Shown here: piece by piece, positions 47,714-57,829 of the stretch
Layout of the letters: each line of letters starts with the position of its first letter
How positions within the stretch are numbered: position 1 is the stretch's first letter
Notes under the pieces: model-generated
The model's input: only the letters and a program-made list of their open reading frames with translations
Told to the model about the DNA's origin: nothing
The model's database searches: none
Translations under genes and position numbers: made by a program
DNA from: Saururus chinensis
Lineage: Eukaryota > Streptophyta > Magnoliopsida > Piperales > Saururaceae
Length of the DNA stretch: 64,000 bases
NCBI GenBank assembly: GCA_035235625.1
Contig: CP141148.1
Span: 37,325,057-37,389,056, forward strand
Reading direction: 5' to 3'

Positions 47714-48611
47714 GACGTATATGACCTAATATTATCAACAACATATTAATGTATTAGTGATAACACGACATACGATCTGTCATGTAAATACAAGCACGAC
47801 ATGTTAACCCATTGTGTAAGTGATAACATGAGATACAATAGGTTGTATGAATACAAACACTCTAAGTACACGATAATTGAATTTTTAACTTATCAAGTTA
47901 TTGAAACCACAACGTGGTAATTTCATGTTATCAATAACGCAAACTCCGGTGACTGCCATCTCGTGAGTACACATATTGTGTTATTCAAAACATGATATGT
48001 GAACTTTCATGTGGTCCATAACACGATATATGAACAATTGTGTATACAAGCATACGATTTTCACCTAGAATTTGAATAATAGGTCATTACCATGAAAGTC
48101 AATGACTAGTTGATGCTAATAAGCCTTGCCGGATTAACCCCTCGATGGGCAGCTGATCTTTGCCAAAAAGTCACTTTTGTACTAGGGGCACATGAGTATA
48201 CACCACGCTTGAACCTCATTTCACGGCCGGAACTTGCTTCACGGCGGGAACTTTAAAATTTTCAACTCGGATAAGTTGAAAATTGGACCTCCCACCACGT
48301 TTTTGCTTCTCACTGGTCAGCATTTGGAAATCGCTAGTCAGATGGGTCAGAAATTAGACCTCCCACTGCCTTTTTGCTTCGCACTGGTCAGACTTTAGAA
48401 ATCGCCGGTTGGATGAGTCATTTTTGGGTAAATACAACAATTTGACAGGTATATACAATATAAAGCCCTAAACCTTAAGATAGGGGTATTTCGGTCTAGT
48501 TGTCCTATAATTTGGTGTAAGTCCAGGTTCTCTGACATTTTTATTTAAAAACTAGAAAATATAAAATATTAGCTTCTTGGGCTTGGTAATATGAAAAAAA
48601 CTCTTATAAGT

Positions 48612-49600
48612 CATGAAACACCAATTTTTTTTTTCTCAATTGTACAACCATGTGACCCCCTTCACCACTGTACTCCGTACCTGTATATTACCCACTAGGG
48701 GAGCATCATAATTCATATAAAATTAGTTACAACTGAAGAGATAAGATTCTATGTAAGTAAGAAAACAATATTTGTAATGTTGATAAAGGCTGAGTTCTAC
48801 TTTTCAGTTTTGTTTCCTCACTTTCAGCTAATGAAAGCTAGGAGTGAAATCTAAAATGAATCAATTGGCTATTGCTAGATAAAATTAAGTCAATCTATAT
48901 TTGAATAAGCGACTAAGCAACAAGCCGTAAATGAGTCATTGCATAATGTCGTGTGGCATGCATAATCGAGAGTAATATGTTAATATCTACTTCTTTTATC
49001 GACATTGGTCATTCTCGGTTTTTTAAATATTAGAAATTTAAAAAACTTAAATCTTTTGGACTTCAGGAAAAAAAGTGAACTTTGGTGGACCCCTGCTTGG
49101 AGGCCAATTGTAATGGCCATATAGCTAAGGCTGAACTGAAAGTGAGCTGGGCTGGGTTGGAGTTGGGCCATGGTCCTAGCCCAGTTCTAAGCGGGCAACG
49201 GTAGGGTTGTAATTTTTTTTAATAATTTTTATTCTAAAATAATTTTTAATAAAAAATTATAATTGTTAGGTGATATTTTATTAATTTACTTAAAAGATAT
49301 AAAATAATATGCCTTTGGTCTATTAATAGGGTTATTTACAACATTACTTGTAAACTTAAAATCTAATAAACTTCTTTAAAATATATAAATTTTTCTATTT
49401 TTGAGCCTATGATAAATTATAAAAATATTATTTTAATATTTAAGAGCGGGTAAAACAGTTAACGGGCTTTATGGCGTAGCCCACCTCGGGAAATTGGACG
49501 AAAGGCCCTTTCTACCTAATCACTGCGGGATTATTCCTAGGTGGGACCCATGAAAAGCACTTATACGATAAGCACAAGCAAGATTAAGAGCTTTTTTGAC
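48612..49600. other. Intergenic and upstream region of the reticulon gene
   Basis: AT-rich. GAGCTGGGCTGGGTTGG at 49142 and AGCGGGTAAAACAGTTAACG at 49444 resemble degenerate hAT-like end sequence, but no target duplication was found. The last part should hold the reticulon promoter. Confidence 0.35.
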
Positions 49601-50236
49601 CGAGAGTTGGACGCCAGGGACCAATAAGCCTCTCCACTCCATCTGCTTCTGCAAATCCTCTCCCTTTTACTAAACACGAGCGAGTGATTCCATTTGTAAG
49701 CTCCTGTCTTTGTTCTCTCGCCCGATGCTGCTCGATTTGCTCTCTGCTCTGTGTTCATGACCTTTTTAGAGTTCAAGTTTTGAGATTGTTTAAGGCGTTT
49801 GTGATTTGTTTACTATATGTTTATCATGATCTTGATTTAGAGGATGTGTTGGAGTAGATAATAGTCTGAAATGACTTGGATTTGAATATCCAAGACCCTG
49901 ATTGGGCTTCTCTGTTTTGAGCTGCCTTCACGTTGGCTTTTTCAGTGTTTGCAGCTCCTGTTGATTAGCTTATGTGATGGAAGATTTTAGAGTGACTAAA
50001 TAGGTGAAATCTAATCTGTTGGACCATGCTATTTGGTTTTATTTGATGATACTTGTTTCTCTCTGTTCATCTCAGGGTACTTTCATCACAGTATTTCTTT
50101 CAAGCATCTGCTTTTCTTTTTCGGGTTAATTTTGTCATGCAAACTCGGCAGAGCCTTTGAAAGATTTGGTTTCGGATCAGTTGCTGCCTTTTGATTCGTT
50201 TTTCTTTCTATAAAATTTGTTCTCTATCTATATGTC

Positions 50237-50246
<10 letters not shown>

Positions 50247-50266
<20 letters not shown>
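50247..50266. repeat. 20-base poly-G run
   Basis: An uninterrupted run of 20 G directly after a run of T lies in the probable 5'UTR intron of the reticulon gene. Such runs are hard to sequence, so its length may be approximate. Confidence 0.8.
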
Positions 50267-50267
<1 letters not shown>

Positions 50268-50416
50268 GCGTTAACCATTATTTTTTCATGGATTTAATTT
50301 CTGCAAGTGTGAGTGATACTTACAGTGTCTGAGAAAATGTTTTGTTTTATAAGGATTGAATTGGTACCTGTGATTCTGATTATAGACTTCCCTCAACTGG
50401 TTGAAGGTACAACAAA

Positions 50417-52659
50417 ATGCCTGAGCAAATCACGGCTGAGAACCTTCTGAGCAACATTGTGGAAAAATTAACCGACAGTGTTGCAAAGCAGAAGCCCATG
50501 ACTTTCTTTGAGGAACAGAGTTCTGTTTCTTCGCAAATGAATAGACTATTTGGACGCCAGAAGCCTGTTCATAAGATCCTGGGTGGTGGACGGCGTAAGT
50601 GGTTGCTGTTAGTTCGTTTTATTTGTGTGTAGGAAGGGGAGGTAGTTTGTGGTTCTCATATGAAATTTATTTTTTGCCCTTTTGTGTAGCTGCTGATGTG
50701 TTGCTGTGGAGAAACAAGAAGATCTCTTTAGGTGTCTTAGCTAGTGCAACTGCCATCTGGGTGCTGTTTGAATGGCTTAACTATAATTTTCTGAGCCTTG
50801 TATGCTTTGCGCTAGCTATTGGTATGCTTGCCTTATTTGTTTGGTCCAATGCTAGAGTATTGTTGAACAGGTAAGATGACACCCATGTTAGTTCTTGAGG
50901 CTGATCCATATGATATAATGACCTCATATACTTTTCCTCTTTAACAGATCCTCATCCGAAGTGCCTCGGCTTGTTTTGCCTAATGAACTTTTTGAAAATA
51001 CAGCTGTTACCATTGGTGCTGAGCTCAATCGATTCTTGGGGTTCCTTCAGGATGTTGCCACCGGAAGAAACATAAAGCAATTTCTGGCTGTATGTCCAGA
51101 TTAAGTAGCTCTTATAGTCAAATTTCTACTTATGCATGTGCCATTTTTATTTTTGCGATGTTTCTATGAGAGAATTTTCGGCCAAACAAGAAACATTCTT
51201 TGAAGTCTCTCTGATAGGAACTAGCATTTTGCCTTTTTTTTAAGATTCTGGCCATCTAACAATTGATGTTGTGCTGGATTGATTTCATCTTTTCCCTTCA
51301 AACTGATTAATAAACCACCCTTCTATACCCAACTGAAAAAGATGAGTTAAATGTTGATGCTTTCCTTCAGGTTGTCACAAGCTTGTTAGTTGCTGCCATT
51401 ATTGGGAGTTGGTGCAATTTTCTTACTGTCATCTATATCGGTGAGTACATAGCTTCTTTTCCTTTTACGGCTTACTTTTACACATGTTTTAACATCTTTC
51501 GCCAACTATCAGAGAGACCTATTTCTAGATGAAGCTTTGTGGATACATGTGCAACTGGATTTGTAACTTTCAAACTGTAATGAATGACAAAACGAAAATG
51601 CTGAAACTTTACTTGCGAATAGGATACATCTTTGTGACCTTGGTTGATCTTTTTTTCTCTTATGTACTCCTTTTCTGTACTCATCAATTCATTAAATCAA
51701 CTTTCTTTAATGATAACCTGATGCGAGTTTATGTCAAATATTGATGATTAATTTCCAGTCAAAATTTGGCCCCCAAATCTCCTAAATCCAGGCATTATCA
51801 AATCCTTTAATCTAGTGGTATTAGTGTCAATCCTTAACCTAAATTAGACAAATAACTGTGCCTGGACATTTTCAGTCTCGATTGATTAGTAATATTGGTG
51901 CTGATCTTTTCATTATGAGACTAGAAAATAACTGCTTGTACGCATTCACCAACATATATGCACTTGAGCCCAGCTATTATGCTGTTGGAATTTTGTGCTG
52001 CACGCTACCTTCTGTTGGTTTCAATTGACGATAATATCCAGTTCTTCCTCCTTTGTTGTCAATAAGCAAATATATTATCACACTAGAAAAGTTGTGCCTT
52101 TTTTAATATTTATTGGAGCCGAAGGAAACCTACTATGTAGGGAACTGTCTTGCATTAAGTATTATTCCTCTTAATTACTTCATCTCTGATGGAAAATGGC
52201 AGAACAATTATGAGTTAGCTACTTAAATCACATTTCTTTTTGTCTTTGTGCTTGACTATTTTATTTTACATGCTGCATATGTGGATGCATAAGTTCCTAT
52301 AGAGTTGCATGCTAAATTTGTAGCCTTATCTTCTGTAACTGCTTCTTTATATATTGCAAACTAAAATACTATATATGCTGCATGTATTGTAGCCAGTACG
52401 TCAAAATTTGTGGCCTAGTCTTTTGTAACTGCCTCTTTATATATTACAAGCTAAAATCATTAATGTGGAAGCTCTGCTGGTTGATTCAGGGTTTGTTGCA
52501 GCCCATACTCTGCCAGTGCTGTATGAGAGGTATGATGACCAAGTCGACAGCTTTATTTACAATCTATTTGGACATGTCCAGAAGCAGTACAAAAGGCTTG
52601 ATAGTGGTGTACTGAGCAGAATCCCAAAAGGAAATCTCAGCCGCAAGAAATTTGAATGA
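50417..52659 (+). CDS. Reticulon-like protein B (5 coding exons)
   Basis: An ER membrane protein that bends tubules through two hairpin membrane segments. Exons: 50417-50594, 50690-50870, 50948-51089, 51371-51440 and 52490-52659. All joins keep frame and give 246 residues, normal for plant RTNLB proteins. The N-terminus (MPEQITAENLLSNIVEKLTD) is acidic. The reticulon domain starts with [20 protein letters not shown] then LWRNKKISLGVLASATAIWV, a Trp-rich block diagnostic of RTNLBs. Hydrophobic hairpins occupy about residues 70-118 and 165-200. The tail is basic, ending LSRIPKGNLSRKKFE, with the short lysine motif typical of ER membrane proteins. A 5'UTR intron is likely: a donor-like GTAAGC lies near 49696 and an acceptor near 50388. 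Intron 4 is about 1 kb and holds nothing recognised. Confidence 0.92.
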
Positions 52660-53057
52660 AATTGATCTTTTTAAGTACTATTGCATCTCCTCATTCCCAG
52701 CAAAGAAGGAAATGAAGAAGATGCTATTTCTTTCCTATATGTTATGACTGTTGAAATGTTATTGACTTAGCTATTAACAGATTGAAACAACTCAATTCAT
52801 GTTGTATGGGGTTCACAGTTTACATGTCCACATACTACTAGATGTATATGTTGAAGTGTGAAGATGTCAAGTGTCGATGATTGTCAAGCATGATATAATG
52901 TCTTTTTGGGTACAAAACATAATATAATGGTTAAATGTGATTTAAATCATTGATAATTTATTATTTTTTGCTAGTTGATTTGGCCGGTGGTAGTTCCCTA
53001 CTAGTTTTTGTGTTCATTCCATATATATCTGCATGATATTGGTAAGATGAGGACTAA
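52660..53057. other. 3' flank of the reticulon gene
   Basis: Contains the presumed 3'UTR and AT-rich intergenic DNA. No element end or gene is seen before the LTR at 53063. Confidence 0.4.
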
Positions 53058-53062
53058 GAACA

Positions 53063-53311
53063 TGTTATGCACAGTAGTGCACACAGTCAGTACCACAGAG
53101 AAGGAGGACAAAGGAAGAAGGGGAGGTGAGAAAATTAAGGTTAATTACATTCTGACCTTTCATTAAGCATAAACCACTTACATAGTTAAGCCACTAGTGA
53201 GCCCAAATACCTAATCACTTGATCTAAGTCATAGTAATCTAATCCAATGGCCTAAAATAACATAATCAACTGGAAAACAAATAAGCCTAATTACGACTAT
53301 AAAGTAGATCA
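53063..53311 (-). repeat. 3' LTR of the deleted gypsy element
   Basis: Shares TGTTATGCA, CATTAAGCATAAACCAC, CATAGTTAAGCCACTAG and CCTAATCACTTGATCTAAG with the right LTR in order. Confidence 0.75.
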
Positions 53312-53314
53312 TTC

Positions 53315-55720
53315 CACCATGCTTGGCTAGGGCCATGTGTTCAAGATGCAAACTCAAGGAATTATCAATAGAAGTCATGCTCCTCCATTCACTATGCATC
53401 CTCAGGAGATCGGTTATGCCAAGTAATAAGAACTTCATTAACTAGATGGCCATGATGACAAGTATCTACAATAGAGGAAGGCAAGAGTGGAGGTTCAGGA
53501 GGAGTAAGGGAGTGAAGGCATCAAAGGCAACATGAGTAGGATCACCAACATATTGGCAAAGATGAGACACACGGAAAATCAAGTGAACCTGTGAAGAGGG
53601 GGGCATGTTACTATCTAACTTTTACATTAACTTAAAAATCAGAATCCCGTAAATTTGTAACCTAAGGAGGGGCTAAGATCAATTGTTTATAAATGAGTAA
53701 CCCTTACAAAAATATTAATTTGTAAAAGTACATAATTTTTAAAAGAAGGTGATAGATGCCACAACATCATGTCAACATAAGTATATAGTGTAAATAAAAA
53801 GACAATAAACAAAATCTAATGTATATGCCCTTAGTTTTCCACCGAACGTTCCACTACAGCCCTAGAATTGTGTGTGCACATGCAACATCTAGGGCTGGGT
53901 GAGTATGGAGTTTATACCCATTAGGCAACATTAAATTTTACTAACAGTAAAATTTTAATAAATAAGAGTACGAATAATTCAAATTTTGAATGGTTGACTT
54001 ATAAATTAAAATCAAGTCTTTTGCATAGCTTAAAGTAAAAATTTAGCATTCACAGAATGTTGCTAATACTAAAATGATAAACATTTGTGCTCATGTGGCA
54101 ACAGATCAGAAGCAGAGGGCTTTTCCCATGATACCCTAACTCCTGAGTGCGCTAAAAGCCTTATTAGGCAGTATCTAGGAGTGATAAATTCTAAAATTAA
54201 AATGACCGAAATAATTAAATGGTATTCAAATACTTGTACTTGAAAATTTTCGTTAAGGGGTAGACATTCGTCCAACCCCTAATGGTAATTTAAAATCTAT
54301 CACTTTCAAAGTAAACCTCAATTACGACTTTAAAAGGATTTTGAAAACAGAGCCTAGCTCTAGCATGAAATTAAGATTTAGAACCACCTACCATTATTTT
54401 TGAACCTCCTTCGTAAAGCGGGTAGTGACAAAGCCTTTACTTGTTCCCAGCTTAGGAGCGGTGGGTATCACCTCCCCTTGTGGTGAGATAGTCTCTACTT
54501 CTGGCTCGAGTGAGATGGTCAAAGCCTCCTCTAGTGCTAAGGCGATCTCCGCTTTCTACCCGTGAGTGGTGGACAAGGCATCTTCTTGCCCTGGGTCGTC
54601 CCCCCCCACTATAAAGGCTAACTTGAAAAATGGACCCTTCACGATGTAGGGCACCCTCAAATTAGCTAGGATTAGTTATTGAATGGTAGAATTCGAGAAA
54701 AAAACGACATTAAAATGAAGGTTTGAAGTTAAGAGGATGAGCAAAAACCAGAAGAGAGGAGAGGAGAAGGGCATGGGGCAAATTGGAACCCTCTCCCCTC
54801 TATTTATAATAAAACAAGCCTAATGCGGCATGCATCCAATGGTCAGGTTGACTTGCGAAGGCTACAAGCTTAGCCTGCTGCTTCTGTAGGCTACCTTGCC
54901 TACACTGATGCAAGCACGCTTATGCAGATTTTATTTTTTTTATATTTTTTCAATATTCAAATCATGATATCTTCTCAACCCAGGCTAGGATTCGTATGTT
55001 CTTCGTACTATTAATCTCGTATCAATGAGCCATTTAAAACAAGACCATACAAGAGTATGTTATCACGCGAAATTTAACATGAGGCCCACCCATAACACAC
55101 TTTACAAGATTGTAGACTACGATCCCAATGTTAGATTTATGCTTTCTTGGGCTCATTACATTCGTCCCTCCGAGCCCTACGAACGATCTAAAAGGTTCTT
55201 TAAGAGATTAAGGGTCAAAATTACTTAAAATTAGTAAAATGATTTGTTGAGCCCAAAAACACAATGTGGGCTCTAAAAGTATATTTTCTTATTATAGGGT
55301 AGCTGGAGGTGATAAGCCATAGGACCAATGCACTCCACCACCAGGTAGGGACCATGGAATCGGTGAGCTACTTTGGTGGAGTTTGGCTAAGATAAGAAAC
55401 TCTAACAATAGGGCAACAAGCTAACATACACAAGGTCACCAATTGCAAACTCCCTATGTGTGTGGCAATGATCATAAACTTGTTTCATGTGATTCTAGGC
55501 AGTGGTGAGGTTATACTTGAGGCGACAAAGGATCTCATCCTATGTTTGAAGTGCATAGTCAACCTCACTCATAGAAGCTTGAAGAGAAACATAATGAAGG
55601 GCAGTGGGGTCAGGTTGGCCGTAGACAACCTCAAAAGGAGTATAACCAGTAGTAGTATGATAAATAATATTATAAGACCATTTTGCCTACAGAAGGAACG
55701 GTAAGCAACAACAAGGTTCA
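53315..55720 (-). pseudogene. Gypsy polyprotein remnant: integrase C-terminus and chromodomain-like tail
   Basis: Minus strand, 55620-55290: MKQVYDHCHTHREFAIGDLV then HRFHGPYLVVECIGPMAYHL. This is the 'HR..EF..GD.V...RF.GPY.V...IG..AY.L.LP' signature that ends Ty3/gypsy integrases. The matching downstream block, QVHLIFRVSHLCQYVGDP, reappears only at about 53600. NEVLITWHNRSPEDA...WEEHD at 53440-53390 resembles a chromodomain (LVKWKGLP..E.TWE). About 1.6 kb is interposed between the two. Stops and frameshifts are present throughout. Confidence 0.6.
53640..55262 (-). mobile_element. Sequence inserted within the gypsy remnant, LTR-like
   Basis: This segment separates two polyprotein blocks that should be adjacent. 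On the minus strand it contains GGGTGGGCCTCATGTTAAAT and, near 55030, CATTGATACGAG...AGTACGAAGAAC, matching the order of blocks in the solo LTR at 6350-6445. It probably derives from a related LTR. No clean borders or target duplication were found. Confidence 0.45.
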
Positions 55721-56021
55721 TCCCCAACAAATCAATACAAATTCAGCTTGAGGAGGCTTCGACGCTTGGCTAGTCCTCCATTGAGCCTCTTCGTGTTGGA
55801 GGCTTGAAATCCAGCAAGCACACGAAGAAGTGCTGCTAGTCCAGGCGGAGAGCCTTCCATCTTTGTCATGAAGTCTCCAAAAGCTTTAGTAAAGCAGGAT
55901 TAGTTGGAGATGCAGGCTACAGAGAAGCACACTTGTCCTTATCGGCTTAGGTGAAGGTGTTGTCCATGAACTTCAGATGCTTCTTCTTTGCCATGGTAAG
56001 GATCAATCGCTCTGATGCTAG

Positions 56022-56272
56022 TGTTATGCATAGTAGTGCACATAGCCAGTGCCATGTAGAGATGGAGGACAATGGGAGAATGGGGAGGTTAGAAAACTAG
56101 GGATAATCACATTATAATCTTTCATTAAGCATAAACCACATACATAGTTAAGCCACTAGCATGACCAAGTACCTAATCACTTGATCTAAGCCATACTAAT
56201 CTAATCCAAAGGCCTAAAATAACATAATCAAAGGAAAAACAATAAGCCTAATTTCGTCTATGAAGCATATCA
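56022..56272 (-). repeat. 5' LTR of the deleted gypsy element
   Basis: Partner of 53063-53311. It is followed on the minus strand by a TATCAGAGC-like primer-binding site at about 56005-56015. Confidence 0.75.
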
Positions 56273-56750
56273 GAATAGGCAAGAAATAAGATGTGTTTTA
56301 CCATGATTTCTTACAACATATACAAAAAATATGTTTTTAATGGTCAAATGCTCCTTGTTTGTTAAGGAAGCATTTTTTATACTCCCTACTAACATCGAGC
56401 CTGGTGTAAGCAACACATGTGAGCTGTTGATATTTGAAATCGATGGCACACTTGCTAGTGCATGTTAGCATCAATGCCATGATGCTAATGTGTGTTAGCA
56501 TGTGCGCCGTCGATTTTCTAGATGCACGAATCTCATATGTTCCTTACGTCGAGCTCACTATCTGTAGGGAGCATGAAAATTGTTTATGTTTGCTAAATAT
56601 GGCCTTACTGTTTGCGCCTGATAGAATTTCACAATGCAGATGGTCTAATTAGGACTAAAAGTTTAGCAGGTTGACCCATAGCCCCGACCTGCAAAATAGT
56701 GGGCTCGACCTAGAAATTTCATACCTATCTGCAGGCCGGGCCTAAATAAA

Positions 56751-57276
56751 TGATGTAGAGGGGTACTTTAGTCTTTTCATAATTAGTTTAGCTTAAAGAC
56801 TATTTTAGCTACTCATAGCATGATCATACTATTAACTGCTCAAGTGGGTTGATGGGGGTAATTGTGTCTTTGCATTTAAAAGGAATTTTTGATATTTGTA
56901 TTAGGAGGGGTACTTTGTAAATTGACAATCAGTTAGTTACAGTGTTAGAATTAGTTAGGTTTCTAGAGAGGATAACGTGGGAAGGAGATAGGAAGAGAGG
57001 AATTTTGAATTTGAATGTATTCTAGAAATTTATTTCCCTTTTTCGCATGGACTTGGGCTAAGCATTGTGGATCCATTTCTATGTTTCTTCTATGTAAACC
57101 TTCATGGATTTGAAGGCAGTTTAGCTTGTGGATTCAAGCTTGTAAGTCACTGTTCAATCAGAAATTGATAGAGAACACCACTCTTCTTCCTCCATTTTTT
57201 GTTTTCACAATTCGGATTCAATCTTCTATTTGGCTTCTTGTTCCTACATTACTATTTTCCATTCATCTCTGCATCA
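56751..57276 (+). repeat. 5' LTR
   Basis: Starts TGATGTAG and ends GCATCA. Pairs with 60415-60943. Contains AACCTTCATGGATTTGAA, shared exactly with the partner. Confidence 0.85.
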
Positions 57277-57829
57277 AATTTGGCATTGTCTGTGGGAAAA
57301 GGAGGGTCCTCCATGGCTGCTCTACCTCCCAACGAAGCTGCTTCTTTGCACGCAAACTCTTATTGACTTGATGCTTCAGCAAGCCCAGTCCCAGCAACAA
57401 ACCCAGATGCAGCTACAACATATCACACACCAACTGCAGTAGATGACCATATTGCTTCCTCATCAGTATGTGACAAAGACTTCCACTAGAGCAAAACAAC
57501 GAGCCATGGCAAAAAATGACTAGAGTCAATTTTTGCCAGGCCACAACTCCCAATTGTTGAGGTCATTCTAATGTCTAGCAAGTCAACCCTTAGTAAAAGA
57601 AGCAAAGAAAATTTGAATTTTTCTATCCCATATAAAGATCTGCGTCAACTAACATAAATCCAGCAAGTGCTACTCTTTTGATGACCAAAAACTACAAGGA
57701 CTTGGCCTCTATTGAAGTTGTGTACTTATTAGTCAACAAGGCTGAAGAGATAGTGCATAAATATAAAAAGTCATCCACAACAGGTTCAACATCTTCTAGA
57801 GAAGTATAAATTGTTGCCGAATAACTCCC

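Larger units (their letters stand above)
41837..48611. mobile_element. Degenerate Mutator-like element (MULE) with long TIRs
   Basis: The left end (41837-about 41930) contains ACTATGAGGAGTTTTCCAAT and ATTTCCCTAGTTTTTAAGTA. The complement of the right end (about 48522-48611) reads ACTTATAAGAGTTTTTTTCA, then ATATTACCAAGCCC and TTTCTAGTTTTTAAATA. The two agree in order at roughly three quarters of positions over about 90 bp. Long TIRs, a transposase remnant on the plus strand and a Ulp1-type protease remnant on the minus strand are features of plant MULEs of the Ulp1-carrying type. No convincing 9-bp target duplication was found, so exact borders may be off by a few bases. Confidence 0.68.
53063..56272 (-). 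mobile_element. Deleted Ty3/gypsy LTR retrotransposon, minus orientation
   Basis: Two LTRs of about 250 bp (53063-53311 and 56022-56272) both start TGTTATGCA and end ATCA. They are roughly 80% alike. Flanks are GAACA on the left and GAATA on the right, a near-perfect 5-bp duplication. On the minus strand the 5' LTR is the right one. CTAGCATCAGAGCGATTG follows it and matches the initiator-Met primer-binding site (TATCAGAGC). A gag-like start, MAKKKHLKFMDNTF, begins at 55994. The protease, reverse transcriptase and RNase H regions are gone; only integrase C-terminal and chromodomain-like pieces remain. Confidence 0.72.

Noticed and set aside
41831-48620. A 9-bp target duplication for the MULE
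   Set aside because: Flanks share only TGAAA (GTGAAAATT and CATGAAACA); not enough to claim a duplication.
53889-54280. Possible hAT-like element starting TAGGGCTGGGTGAG and ending CCAACCCCTA
   Set aside because: The flanking 8-mers differ (GCAACATC versus ATGGTAAT), so no target duplication supports it.
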